DNA from: Clostridium cibarium
GTDB taxonomy: Bacteria; Bacillota; Clostridia; Clostridiales; Clostridiaceae
Assembly: GCF_014836335.1 (NCBI RefSeq)
Contig: NZ_JACSRA010000006.1
Coordinates: forward strand, 109,896-173,895
Reading direction: 5' to 3'
DNA: 64,000 nucleotides
The position numbers were made by a program, and so were the translations under genes. The notes under the pieces are model-generated. The model was not told the DNA's origin, made no database searches, and worked only from the letters and a program-made list of their open reading frames with translations. This document shows positions 41,999 to 50,768 of the stretch, piece by piece. Position 1 is the first letter of the stretch, and every line of letters starts with the position of its first letter.

Positions 41999-42092
41999 TT
42001 TCTAGAATCAATGTAATAATATTCCAAAGTGTTCAATACTCTAACTTCATTTATATCAAATATTATTTACATTTTAAAGCAGATAATAAATA

Positions 42093-42128
42093 AAAAGTGC
42101 TGAAGATTATTTGCTCTTCAACACTTTT
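42093..42128 (-). terminator. Terminator after hypE
   Basis: AAAAGTGTTGAAGA pairs with TCTTCAGCACTTTT (one mismatch) and T-rich sequence follows on the minus strand. Confidence 0.8.
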
Positions 42129-42139
42129 ATTAATGATTA

Positions 42140-43144
42140 TTAACATATTCTAGGTATAAGATCATCTTCCAGCATACCTAAAATCCTTGTTCCATGGATT
42201 TTAGTATTTAAATAAACTTTCTCAGCATTATCTTGAATTACTTCTCCTATAATTGCAGCATTTTTACCTAATGGATTACTTCTCATTATCCTAAGTACAT
42301 CATGCGCCTCTTCTTTAGAAACCACAACAACCAATTTCCCTTCATTAGCTATAAAGAGAGGATTAAATCCCAACATTTCACAAACTACATTAACCTCGTC
42401 ATTAACTGGAATAGAATTTTCTTTTAATACTACCCCTAGCTTTCTTTCCTTAATTATCTCATTAAGTATAGTAGCTAACCCTCCTCTCGTAATATCCCTC
42501 ATGAATTTAACTTTCTTAGTAACACTTAAAATATCTTGAACTAAAGGATATAACGCATTACAATCACTTTCTATTTGAGTTTTAAAATTCAATTCTTCTC
42601 TTTCGCAAAGTATTGTTATCCCGTGATCCCCTAAAGTTCCATTTACAATAATCTTATCTCCCTCATTTATTGATCTTCCTGATATGTCAAAACTATTTTC
42701 AACAATACCTACACCTGCAGTATTAATATAAAGTTTGTCACCTTTTCCTCTTTCCACAACTTTCGAATCTCCAGTAACTATCTTTACATTGCAACTTTCT
42801 GCTGTTTTAGCCATAGACTCAACAATTCTTTCAAGTTCACTAATTTTCATTCCTTCTTCTATAATAAATCCAACACTAATATAAAGTGGCCTTGCTCCAC
42901 TAACAGCTAAATCATTTACTGTCCCACATATTGATAACTTACCAATATCCCCTCCTTGAAAAAATAGCGGTTTTATTACATATGAATCTGTAGTAATAGC
43001 TATCTTACCATTTAACTTATCCACTATACCAGAATCTCCTTGCTGTAAAAGTATTTCATTATGAAAATATTTATAGAATATTTTCTTAATCAAATCATGA
43101 GTACTTTTTCCTCCGCTACCATGTGATAAAGTTATAATATCCAT
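42140..43144 (-). CDS. hypE: Hydrogenase maturation protein HypE
   Basis: A 334-residue PurM-like protein that dehydrates the HypF-made thiocarboxamide to a thiocyanate on its C-terminal Cys, the source of the cyanide ligands of the NiFe site. The C-terminal PRIC is intact, with SHGSGGKSTHDLI at the start, GDSGIVDKLNGKIAITTDS near 35, and FMRDITRGGLATILNE near 215. Last gene of the hyp set, 16 bp after hypD. Confidence 0.95.
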   Translation of the reverse strand: MDIITLSHGSGGKSTHDLIKKIFYKYFHNEILLQQGDSGIVDKLNGKIAITTDSYVIKPLFFQGGDIGKLSICGTVNDLAVSGARPLYISVGFIIEEGMKISELERIVESMAKTAESCNVKIVTGDSKVVERGKGDKLYINTAGVGIVENSFDISGRSINEGDKIIVNGTLGDHGITILCEREELNFKTQIESDCNALYPLVQDILSVTKKVKFMRDITRGGLATILNEIIKERKLGVVLKENSIPVNDEVNVVCEMLGFNPLFIANEGKLVVVVSKEEAHDVLRIMRSNPLGKNAAIIGEVIQDNAEKVYLNTKIHGTRILGMLEDDLIPRIC

Positions 43145-43159
43145 TCTACAAACCCCTTT

Positions 43160-44194
43160 CTAATAATTATTTATATATTGATAATATATTTTGCAGGCTC
43201 CCTCCCGAGATACCATACAAACTCCAACTGGGCTATTAGGACTACACATATTCCCAAAAAGCATACAATTTTCCGGAGATTTTTCTCCTTTTAATATATC
43301 TCCGCATATGCATCCTTTAACTAAAGGGGAATCTTCTATTTTTATATTGAACTTAACTTTTACATCATAATCACTGTATGTTTCTCTAATCTCCAAACCA
43401 CTATTTTTTATAAGTCCAAGACCTCTCCATAAAGAATCAGAAGGCATGAAAACTTTATTCATTATCTCTTTTGCCTTTTTATTACCTTCAGCTTTCACAA
43501 ACCTTCTGTAGATATTTGTAACTCCACACTCATTTTTCTTTAGCATATCTATAAGTAAATATATAGCTGCAATAACATCTCTATTTTCAAATCCTGCTAT
43601 AACTGCTGGTATGCTTAACTCTTTGCTAATGAACTTAAAAGAGTCTCCTCCGATTATAGTACTTACATTACCTGGACAAATGATACCATCAATATTAACT
43701 TTTTCATCTTCTATTAGCATTCTAATTACTTGTGGCATTGTTTTCACACCACAAAACACGCTAAAATTCTTTAAATTTTCTATCTTTGCTTTTTCTATAG
43801 CGAGACCAATTAATGGTGCTGTAGTTTCAAACCCAATAGCTAAAAATACAACTTCTTTGTCTGGATTCTTTTTAGCAGTATTTATTGCATCTAACGGTGA
43901 ATACAGTATTCTAATATCATTACCTAATGCTCTTTCAACCTTTAGTGAGCTATTAGTTCCAGGTACGTTAATCATATCCCCAAAAGTTGTAATAATTATA
44001 TTTTCCCTTTTACTTAGCTCAATACAAGCATCTATATATCCTTGATTTGTTACACATACTGGACATCCTGGTCCACTAACTATCTTTATATTATTAGGTA
44101 TAATATTTCTTATCCCACTTCTCAAAATAGCTAAGGTATGAGTGCCACAAACCTCCATTATCCTTATTTCTCTATTTATTTTTAAGCATTCCAT
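43160..44194 (-). CDS. hypD: Hydrogenase maturation protein HypD
   Basis: A 344-residue iron-sulfur scaffold on which the Fe(CN)2CO unit is assembled with HypC. Motifs: MEVCGTHTLAILRSGIR near residue 13, GPGCPVCVTNQGYIDACIEL near 43 (CxxC), CPGNVSTIIGG near 172, and the cluster cysteines CICGDILKGEKSPENCMLFG near 300. It overlaps the end of hypC by 13 bp. Confidence 0.95.
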   Translation of the reverse strand: MECLKINREIRIMEVCGTHTLAILRSGIRNIIPNNIKIVSGPGCPVCVTNQGYIDACIELSKRENIIITTFGDMINVPGTNSSLKVERALGNDIRILYSPLDAINTAKKNPDKEVVFLAIGFETTAPLIGLAIEKAKIENLKNFSVFCGVKTMPQVIRMLIEDEKVNIDGIICPGNVSTIIGGDSFKFISKELSIPAVIAGFENRDVIAAIYLLIDMLKKNECGVTNIYRRFVKAEGNKKAKEIMNKVFMPSDSLWRGLGLIKNSGLEIRETYSDYDVKVKFNIKIEDSPLVKGCICGDILKGEKSPENCMLFGNMCSPNSPVGVCMVSREGACKIYYQYINNY

Positions 44195-44424
44195 ATATCG
44201 CCTTCTTCAAAAATAGGTAATTCATCAAACAACTCTTGTGTCTTCTTCCCCTCTTTTTTATTTAGTTTCTCTATAGCACACCCTGCATGTACAAGTAAAA
44301 TATCTCCTAAAACCACATTTTCTAAAAGACCTATATTCACTTTCATACTCACTCCTTTATAATGTACTATTGCCTCATTGCCTTCACATAACTTAATTAC
44401 TTCTAAAGGAACTGCAATACACAA
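44182..44424 (-). CDS. hypC: Hydrogenase maturation chaperone HypC
   Basis: An 80-residue HypC/HupF protein. The essential N-terminal Cys2 (MCIAVPLEVI) that carries the Fe(CN)2CO unit is present, with VNIGLLENVVLGDILLVHAG in the core. TTG start directly after the hypF stop, using GGAGATGG within hypF as ribosome binding site. Confidence 0.94.
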   Translation of the reverse strand: MCIAVPLEVIKLCEGNEAIVHYKGVSMKVNIGLLENVVLGDILLVHAGCAIEKLNKKEGKKTQELFDELPIFEEGDIWNA

Positions 44425-46677
44425 TTATTCCATCTCCCTTGCATTTGCTATTACTATTTGACCCAAAGAAATCCCCCCATCATTACAAGGAACTTGCTTA
44501 TTAATATAAACTATAAATCCATTCTGTTTTAAAGCATTATATACCCCCTCAAGAAGTATTTTATTTTGGAATACCCCTCCACTAAGAGCAACTTTTTTTA
44601 TTTTATTGACATTTGATATTTGTAAACATAATTCTAATGTTAACTTTATTATCGTATTGTGAAATTTTCTAGAAATTATCCCCGGTTTGATTTGCTTCTT
44701 TATATCTTCAATTACTCCTATAATAATTTTATCTGTATTAATAATATACTTTTGATTTTTTAAATCTATGTCAAAATAATAACTCTCTACTACACCAGCT
44801 ATAGATATATTCTCTAAATATATTGCAGCCTCTCCCTCATAAGTAACATTTCTATTGAAACCTAATAAATAGGATACTGCATCAAAAAGCCTTCCCATAC
44901 TGGATGTTTTAGGACAGTTTATGTTTTTTCTTATAATTTGTATATATTTTTTTTCAATAAGATTAAAATTAATTAAATTTAGCACTTCATCTATTTTGTT
45001 TTTATACGTCTTATAAAGATATGAAATAGCCATTCTAACTGGTTCTTTCACAGCTTTATCGCCTCCTGGCATCTGCACCGAATTTAAATGCCCAACTCTA
45101 CTAAATTTTTTGCAATCAACTATTAAAAATTCTCCTCCCCATATTGCTCCATCCTCACCAAAGCCTGATCCATCATAAGCTACTCCTATAACTTTATCCT
45201 TTTCTCTATTCTCAAAAAGAACACTTGCTAAATGTGCATGATGATGATAAACTCCAATTTTTTTCCCTTTAAATGTTTTTAAATAGCCCTTTGAAAAGCC
45301 ACCTGGATGAAAATCATATACTATTAATTCTGGTTTTGCATTATAGATACCAGATAAATTTCTTATTGACATATAATATCTTTTTAAGGTTTCTACATTA
45401 TCTAAATTACCTATATATTGGCTTAAGATTATATTTTCTTTAGTAACTAGGCAAAAATTGTTTTTCAAATAAGAACCTAAACTTATACTTTCCTTAAATC
45501 CATCTCCTTTTAAATATGTTGGCGAATAGCCTCTTCCTCTCCTAATTACTCTTTCTTCTCCTAAGATAACTCTAACTACAGAATCATCTATTGCATTATA
45601 TATTTCTCTATTATTAATAAGATGATAGTCCACTATTTCAGATAATTGACTAATAGCATCTTCATTTTTATATACTATAGGCATTCCATTAAGATTTGCA
45701 CTTGTCATAACTAGTACTTCTAACTCTTTTTGAAAAAGCAAGTAATGTATAGGAGAGTATGGCAACATAACTCCTAACGTATTATTTCCTGGAGCTATAT
45801 TTAAAGGTAACTTATCTTCAATTGTATCCAATACCACTATTGGTCTTTTATTACTTGATAATATCTTCTCTTCTTCTTTTGATAAATAGCAGTATTTTTT
45901 TACAGTTTCGATATCCTTAATCATTACGGCAAAAGGCTTTCTCTCTCTATACTTTCTTTTTCTAAGAAGTTCAATTGTATTTTCACTTTTTCCGTTACAA
46001 ACTAAATGAAATCCTCCTATACCTTTAATTGATATAATCTTATCTTCCTTAAGAAACTTAATAACCTCTTCAATAGGATTTAAAGTATTCACTACCCTTC
46101 CTTCATTATCTATTAGTTGCAACTTAGGTCCACAAATGGCACAGCAATTACTTTCTGCATGAAATCTCCTGTTTAATATGTTTTTATATTCTTCATTGCA
46201 CTCATTACACATATTAAAAAAATTCATAGTTGTTGCAAATCTATCATAAGGAAGTGATTTAATTATAGAGTACCTTGGCCCACATTTTGTACAGTTAGTA
46301 AATGGATACATATATCTCTTATTTTCTTTATTCATTATTTCTTTATAACATTCCTTGCAAGTTCCTAAATCAGGTGATATAAAAGTAATTCCTCTACTTT
46401 CCTTTGAACTTTTTTCTATTTTAAATACTTTATAATTAATTAATTCTTTATCTTCTATTACTATTTTATCTATACTTAAAGCTTCTGGTCCTCCTTCTTT
46501 CAATTGATAAAGAAAATTTCCTATAGAACTTTTTTCTCCTTCAATATCGATTATTACACCAACATTACTATTTTTAACAAAACCCTTCAAATTGTTTTTT
46601 AATGCTATTTTATATATATAAGGTCTAAAACCTATTCCTTGTACTAACCCAGTTACTAATATATATTTTCTAACCAC
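44425..46677 (-). CDS. hypF: Carbamoyltransferase HypF
   Basis: A 750-residue enzyme that makes the thiocarboxamide precursor of the cyanide ligands from carbamoyl phosphate and ATP. Domains in order: acylphosphatase (VTGLVQGIGFRPYIYK), two Cys-x2-Cys zinc fingers (LGTCKECYKEIM to TNCTKCGPRYS, and MCNECNEEY to NCCAICGP), a YrdC-like domain (about 190-370), and a Kae1-like C-terminal domain with YHHHAHLASVL and GVAYDGSGFGEDG. The start is taken at the GTG at 46677 because TAGGAGAG lies 9 bp before it; the upstream TTG lacks a site. Confidence 0.94.
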   Translation of the reverse strand: MVRKYILVTGLVQGIGFRPYIYKIALKNNLKGFVKNSNVGVIIDIEGEKSSIGNFLYQLKEGGPEALSIDKIVIEDKELINYKVFKIEKSSKESRGITFISPDLGTCKECYKEIMNKENKRYMYPFTNCTKCGPRYSIIKSLPYDRFATTMNFFNMCNECNEEYKNILNRRFHAESNCCAICGPKLQLIDNEGRVVNTLNPIEEVIKFLKEDKIISIKGIGGFHLVCNGKSENTIELLRKRKYRERKPFAVMIKDIETVKKYCYLSKEEEKILSSNKRPIVVLDTIEDKLPLNIAPGNNTLGVMLPYSPIHYLLFQKELEVLVMTSANLNGMPIVYKNEDAISQLSEIVDYHLINNREIYNAIDDSVVRVILGEERVIRRGRGYSPTYLKGDGFKESISLGSYLKNNFCLVTKENIILSQYIGNLDNVETLKRYYMSIRNLSGIYNAKPELIVYDFHPGGFSKGYLKTFKGKKIGVYHHHAHLASVLFENREKDKVIGVAYDGSGFGEDGAIWGGEFLIVDCKKFSRVGHLNSVQMPGGDKAVKEPVRMAISYLYKTYKNKIDEVLNLINFNLIEKKYIQIIRKNINCPKTSSMGRLFDAVSYLLGFNRNVTYEGEAAIYLENISIAGVVESYYFDIDLKNQKYIINTDKIIIGVIEDIKKQIKPGIISRKFHNTIIKLTLELCLQISNVNKIKKVALSGGVFQNKILLEGVYNALKQNGFIVYINKQVPCNDGGISLGQIVIANAREME

Positions 46678-46754
46678 CGCACTGCACTCTCCTAGAATCA
46701 AAATCTTCTATTATCATATACTTAATAGTTTATTTATTATGACTCATAAAAAGA

Positions 46755-46783
46755 AAAAACATCACGAAGCTGTGATGTTTTTA
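46755..46783 (-). terminator. Terminator after hypB
   Basis: AAAACATCAC pairs with GTGATGTTTT, followed by T-rich sequence on the minus strand. It splits the hydrogenase-hypAB unit from hypFCDE, which may rely on readthrough or on a promoter in 46680-46750. Confidence 0.85.
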
Positions 46784-46817
46784 TAAATAAATTCACATTT
46801 TTTAAACACTAATACTA

Positions 46818-47477
46818 TTATTGAGTTTTATCTAGAACTTTTCCTACAAAGTAATTACATAAATCTATTATCCCTTCTCCAGTTCTAGCTGATATCTCAA
46901 AAATTTTTATATCTTTATTTAGAGAGTAAATATCTTTATAAAATTCATCTAAATCAAAATCAGTAAAATTCAAAATATCTACCTTATTTAACACTACAAC
47001 ATCTGATTGTTGAAAAATAAATGGATATTTAAGCGGCTTATCATTTCCCTCTGCTATGCTTAATACTGTCATTCTACTATTTTCCCCTAAATCATATGAT
47101 GCAGGACAAACTAAATTTCCTACATTTTCTATAAGAATCAAATCTAGCTTATCTATATCCAAAGCCTTAATCGATTTTTCTATCATAGATGCATCTAAAT
47201 GACATGCTCCACAGGTATTGACTTGAACAACAGGAATTCCATACTTTTCAATTCTCTCGCCATCCCTAGTTGTATATAAATCGCCCTCGATTACTGCTAG
47301 TGATATTTTATCTTTTAATGTCTTTATTATTTTTTCAAGCATTGAAGTTTTTCCAGAACCAGGTGATCCAAATATATTCATAGTAAATATACCTTTTTCC
47401 ATTAGCAGCTTCCTATTATTATCTGCGAATTCAGTGTTAGATTGTAATATCCTTTTCTGTACTGCTATGCTCTTCAT
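46818..47477 (-). CDS. hypB: Hydrogenase nickel incorporation GTPase HypB
   Basis: A 219-residue SIMIBI-class GTPase that helps insert nickel. P-loop FGSPGSGKTSMLEKI lies near residue 36, metal-site VNTCGACHLDASM near 90, ENVGNLVCPASYDLGE near 117, and NKVDI. There is no His-rich nickel store at the N-terminus. The start overlaps the 3' end of hypA by 41 bp. Confidence 0.94.
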   Translation of the reverse strand: MKSIAVQKRILQSNTEFADNNRKLLMEKGIFTMNIFGSPGSGKTSMLEKIIKTLKDKISLAVIEGDLYTTRDGERIEKYGIPVVQVNTCGACHLDASMIEKSIKALDIDKLDLILIENVGNLVCPASYDLGENSRMTVLSIAEGNDKPLKYPFIFQQSDVVVLNKVDILNFTDFDLDEFYKDIYSLNKDIKIFEISARTGEGIIDLCNYFVGKVLDKTQ

Positions 47478-47721
47478 ACTCTTCCCCCTCTATCCCTTCA
47501 ATTAATAATTCAAAACCTTTAACTGGCTTTATTACTATTTTTGCCCCATCACAAATTGTTCCTTTACTTATTGCCTTAAATGCAAATTTAAGTGAACTTT
47601 CGTTTATTCCATTGTAATTTCCAACTACGATAGATATTGAGATTACATTTTTAAGATTGTAGTTTTTTATATTTTCATCAACTATTTTATATATCTCAAA
47701 AGCTATAGATGCCTCATGCAT
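47437..47721 (-). CDS. hypA: HypA-like nickel chaperone lacking the zinc-ribbon domain
   Basis: A 94-residue HypA homologue; typical HypA has about 113 residues. The nickel-binding N-terminus MHEASIAFEIYKIV is intact, followed by VVGNYNGINESSLKFAFKAI. The four-cysteine zinc ribbon (two CxxC pairs) is missing: IVIKPV runs straight into KGFELLIEGIEGEE, which aligns with the strand that normally follows the ribbon. The only Cys is in GTICDGAK. No frameshift explains the loss. It overlaps the protease gene by 8 bp and hypB by 41 bp. It should still deliver nickel, but without zinc-dependent folding. Confidence 0.85.
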   Translation of the reverse strand: MHEASIAFEIYKIVDENIKNYNLKNVISISIVVGNYNGINESSLKFAFKAISKGTICDGAKIVIKPVKGFELLIEGIEGEEYEEHSSTEKDITI

Positions 47722-48190
47722 TACTTTTTCCTTCCTTATAACATTCCAAACTTTTCTCCTTAATTATTCTAAAAACCGCATTACATATTTCAGAAAATTT
47801 TCTTTCCAATCCATCTGAAATTTTTATGCCAAATTTAATATCATGGATCTCTATTCCTAAAATTATTCCTTTTACATCTACGCCCATATTGTTAATTAAC
47901 CATATTAGATTCATATTATGAGCAGAAAGCAAATGTTTTGAATATTTATCCACTTTGTTTAAAGAAATTTGCGTAATTTGTCCACAATTTAAATTAAATA
48001 ATGTACTATCTACAATAAATATAAAATCTCCACATTCTATATTATCTAGTGCAAAATTAAAATCAGTTTCAGCTTTTACACACTTTATCCCCAGTTTCTC
48101 TAAATCTTCATGAATATTATCAACTACCTTAATTGCAATCCCATCATCACTCATCAATGTATTTCCTATTGCTATAACCTTAATCATCAT
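47714..48190 (-). CDS. Hydrogenase maturation protease (HyaD/HupD family)
   Basis: A 158-residue endopeptidase that trims the C-terminal tail of the large subunit after nickel insertion. Family motifs: IAIGNTLMSDDGIAIKVVD with metal Asp near residue 15, DFIFIVDSTLFNL near 55, and SAHNMNLIW near 93. Its start overlaps the stop codon of the large subunit gene by 4 bp, as expected for a dedicated protease. Confidence 0.92.
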   Translation of the reverse strand: MMIKVIAIGNTLMSDDGIAIKVVDNIHEDLEKLGIKCVKAETDFNFALDNIECGDFIFIVDSTLFNLNCGQITQISLNKVDKYSKHLLSAHNMNLIWLINNMGVDVKGIILGIEIHDIKFGIKISDGLERKFSEICNAVFRIIKEKSLECYKEGKSNA

Positions 48191-49590
48191 ACAACCCTTA
48201 TACTAAAGTCCTTGAATTTGTCGCTTATTATATGAGTGGCGCACGAAACACAAGGATCAAAGGATCTTACTACACGACCAACTTCAACTGGATTTTTAAC
48301 ATCTTCCACATAAGTCCCAATTAATGCTCTTTCTATAACCCCCTTATTACCTTTAGAGTCTGTTGGCGATAAGTTCCATCCTGATGGAGTTATTATTGTA
48401 TAATTTTTTATCTTTTTATTTTCTATAGTTATCCAATGTGCTAAAGCTCCTCTTGAAGTATCTCTAAGTCCTACCCCATTAGCCACTTCTGAAACTTCCC
48501 ACTTTTCTTGTGAATTTACTGTAACTTCTAATTTATTTATAAGATCCTCAACTATATTACATATTTTTTTTGCTTCTAAAATTCTTGCAATAGTCCTATC
48601 TAAAGTTGATATTCCATTAATGTATTCTCCAGATATCCACATTCTTGCTAATGGGCCTACTTCCATAGGAATGCCATCATATCTTGCTGCTTTAACCCAA
48701 CTATAAGCATCTTTCTTACTTGTGTCTGCTTCAAAATTATTATCTTCATCTAGATTTTTCTTTATATTTGAATAATAAGAATGAGTAATATCTTCATTTA
48801 TCTTATTTCTATCAAAACTTTTTTTTACATTGTTAATAAACACTCCGCTTTTTACATAAATCATAGGTTCATTTAGATACTCATGAAAAGCTCCATAACT
48901 TAAAAAATTACCATACCCTTTTCCATTTTCAAAGTCTTCCAAATAATACTTTGATATTGCACTTATATCTTCTAACATAATATTATTAATAAAATCTTTA
49001 ATAGAATATAATATAGACTTAAGTTCAATTATTTTTGTAGCATCAATATTAGATGTTGCACCTCCTACGAAAATCCCATGATTGTGAGGAGCTTTCCCCC
49101 CTAAAAGAGCTAGCATTTTATGAGCATCTCTACTGTATTTGAATGCTTCTTTGTAATGCTCACTTAACCTTTTATTAGTATCACTAGGCAACTTATACTT
49201 TCTTTCACGTCCTTCATCTGCTGGATTAACTTCAATCTGTACATAGTCTGGCATTGTAAATTGATAAAAATGTCTTATATGATTTTGCAGAAATTCACAT
49301 CCATGAATTATCTGCCTTAGCATACTTCCATTTTTATCAGGTTTAACATTTAATGCATTCTCTAAAGCTGTAGCAGAAACTATTCCATGAGCAGTTGAAC
49401 ATATACCGCATATTCTCTCAGTAAAATAAATAGCATCAAAAGGTGATCTTCCTCTTAACATTTCTTCAAATCCTCTAAATAAGAATCCACTACTTTTAGC
49501 ATCTATCACTATATTCTTTTCTATAGTTACCTCTATCTGCAAAAAACCACTTATCCTTGTTATAGGATTTATAACAATCTTATCTGTCAT
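48187..49590 (-). CDS. [NiFe] hydrogenase large subunit
   Basis: A 467-residue catalytic subunit. The two nickel-binding motifs are intact: ERICGICSTAHG near residue 58 and, at the C-terminus, FDPCVSCATHIIS. The tail after the last His (IISDKFKDFSIRVV) is the piece removed by the maturation protease. It would oxidise or make H2 in the cytosol with the small subunit. TTATGACAG start after GGAGAAAA. It lies 15 bp after the small subunit gene. Relation to group 1 or group 2 enzymes was judged from the small subunit. Confidence 0.95.
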   Translation of the reverse strand: MTDKIVINPITRISGFLQIEVTIEKNIVIDAKSSGFLFRGFEEMLRGRSPFDAIYFTERICGICSTAHGIVSATALENALNVKPDKNGSMLRQIIHGCEFLQNHIRHFYQFTMPDYVQIEVNPADEGRERKYKLPSDTNKRLSEHYKEAFKYSRDAHKMLALLGGKAPHNHGIFVGGATSNIDATKIIELKSILYSIKDFINNIMLEDISAISKYYLEDFENGKGYGNFLSYGAFHEYLNEPMIYVKSGVFINNVKKSFDRNKINEDITHSYYSNIKKNLDEDNNFEADTSKKDAYSWVKAARYDGIPMEVGPLARMWISGEYINGISTLDRTIARILEAKKICNIVEDLINKLEVTVNSQEKWEVSEVANGVGLRDTSRGALAHWITIENKKIKNYTIITPSGWNLSPTDSKGNKGVIERALIGTYVEDVKNPVEVGRVVRSFDPCVSCATHIISDKFKDFSIRVV

Positions 49591-49605
49591 AATTTTTTCT
49601 CCAAT

Positions 49606-50454
49606 TTATTGATTAAAAAAAGGTTCCATCCCATCAGGAAATCCACTATTTACGCAGCCAATACAAGGAGTATTATCTTCCACAGGCCAATTTACTCTAT
49701 CATTCCATTTACCAATAGCACAATCTGCCCTTGTAATAGGCCCTCTGCAACCTAGATTAAACATACATTCCTTATCTCCCAATTTTGAAGCAAATATTTT
49801 TTTATCAAAATAAGATCTTCTTGAACAATTTGTATGTATTGTTTCTCCATATAAGAATAAAGGTCGTCCATCTGAGTCTAATTCTGGTATTCCGTAAGAA
49901 ATCAAATGTGCTATAGTACTAATTACCCATCTAGGATTTGCTGGACACCCTGGTACCCTTATTACTTTATAATTATTAATAAAATCAGGTACACTTTCGC
50001 TGCCTGACGGATTTGGTCTAGCAGCTGATGGACCTCCATAAGATGCACAGGTACCAACTGATATAATATATTTTGCTTTTCCAGCTGCCAAATTTACTGC
50101 CTCTGCTCCTGAAATGAGTTTACCATTATGTTCAGCAACTATATTATAAATTCCATTATCTTTAGTTGTTATTGCACCTTCTACAACTAAAATAAATTCT
50201 GTATCTAATGTTTCTAGAAAGTTATCAAAGGCCCTTTCTCCTTCTGCTCCCATAATGCTATTATTATAAGTCATATTGACCATCTTAGTTAAAAAGTAAG
50301 GAACATCTGGATCATTTGCATCTAAAAGAGAAATAATATTTCCTGAACATCCGCAAGCCTCTAACCAAATTAAATTTATTTTTTTTAAATTGTTTTCTTT
50401 AATCCTACGAAATGTTGAATTTATTATACCTCTAGGACATTTTTTTATTGACAA
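49606..50454 (-). CDS. [NiFe] hydrogenase small subunit, without Tat signal
   Basis: A 282-residue iron-sulfur subunit. No twin-arginine signal is present, so the enzyme is cytosolic. Cluster motifs: proximal CSGNIISLL (the usual second Cys of CxGC is Asn), SVGTCASYGGP, RVPGCPANPRWV; distal and medial IHTNCSRRSYFD, KECMFNLGCRGPITRADCA, TPCIGCVNSGFPD. The CSGN pattern and missing signal recall group 2 (HupS-like) hydrogenases. The electron partner is not encoded nearby. TTG start with GAAGGTG. Confidence 0.92.
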   Translation of the reverse strand: MSIKKCPRGIINSTFRRIKENNLKKINLIWLEACGCSGNIISLLDANDPDVPYFLTKMVNMTYNNSIMGAEGERAFDNFLETLDTEFILVVEGAITTKDNGIYNIVAEHNGKLISGAEAVNLAAGKAKYIISVGTCASYGGPSAARPNPSGSESVPDFINNYKVIRVPGCPANPRWVISTIAHLISYGIPELDSDGRPLFLYGETIHTNCSRRSYFDKKIFASKLGDKECMFNLGCRGPITRADCAIGKWNDRVNWPVEDNTPCIGCVNSGFPDGMEPFFNQ

Positions 50455-50559
50455 TTTAGCACCTTCAAATACTTACTCAATGTTAAATCTTATTCTAAAT
50501 AAAATTATTTTATTCTTAATAATCTTTGCATTAATTAATCTCTAGCGTATATTTCTATA

Positions 50560-50600
50560 GAAAAAGCCATCTAAATTCCGCAATTTAGCTCCCAAAAATC
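50560..50600 (-). terminator. Probable terminator after the 18-codon ORF
   Basis: On the minus strand AGCTAAATT pairs with AATTTA(GATG)GCT, with a small bulge, followed by TTTTT. It overlaps the stop codon of the small ORF. Confidence 0.5.
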
Positions 50601-50641
50601 CCTGAAATGAATGCTTGTATAAATAAAGATTTATACTTCAT
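50585..50641 (-). CDS. Possible 18-residue peptide ORF upstream of the hydrogenase operon
   Basis: MKYKSLFIQAFISGIFGS with an excellent AAAGGAG 7 bp before the ATG and a hairpin at its end. It lies in the 314-bp gap between the LicT terminator and the hydrogenase genes. The peptide is hydrophobic and positively charged at the start, so it could be a leader, a membrane-active or a signalling peptide, or chance. The rest of the gap holds only an A/T palindrome at about 50498-50514 and no other gene. Confidence 0.4.
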   Translation of the reverse strand: MKYKSLFIQAFISGIFGS

Positions 50642-50684
50642 TCTTTCACTCCTTTGTAGAACACTAAAATAACTAAATAAAAAT

Positions 50685-50740
50685 AAGACTATTAGTATAG
50701 ATAGAATAATATTTGTCCTATCTATGTTAATAGTCTCACT
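50685..50740 (-). terminator. Terminator after licT
   Basis: GACTATTA(ac)ATAGATAG pairs with CTATCTAT(ac)TAATAGTC, a long stem followed by T-rich sequence on the minus strand. Confidence 0.85.
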
Positions 50741-50768
50741 TACTCAACAGCAAAAACATATAAATTAT

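Noticed and set aside
47437..47721. Frameshift as the cause of the missing HypA zinc ribbon
   Set aside because: No CxxC pairs appear in the other frames, and the sequence on both sides of the gap stays in one frame.
50498..50514. AATAAAAT-T-ATTTTATT palindrome before the hydrogenase genes, considered as a Fur-like operator
   Set aside because: Made only of A and T in very A+T-rich sequence; expected by chance.
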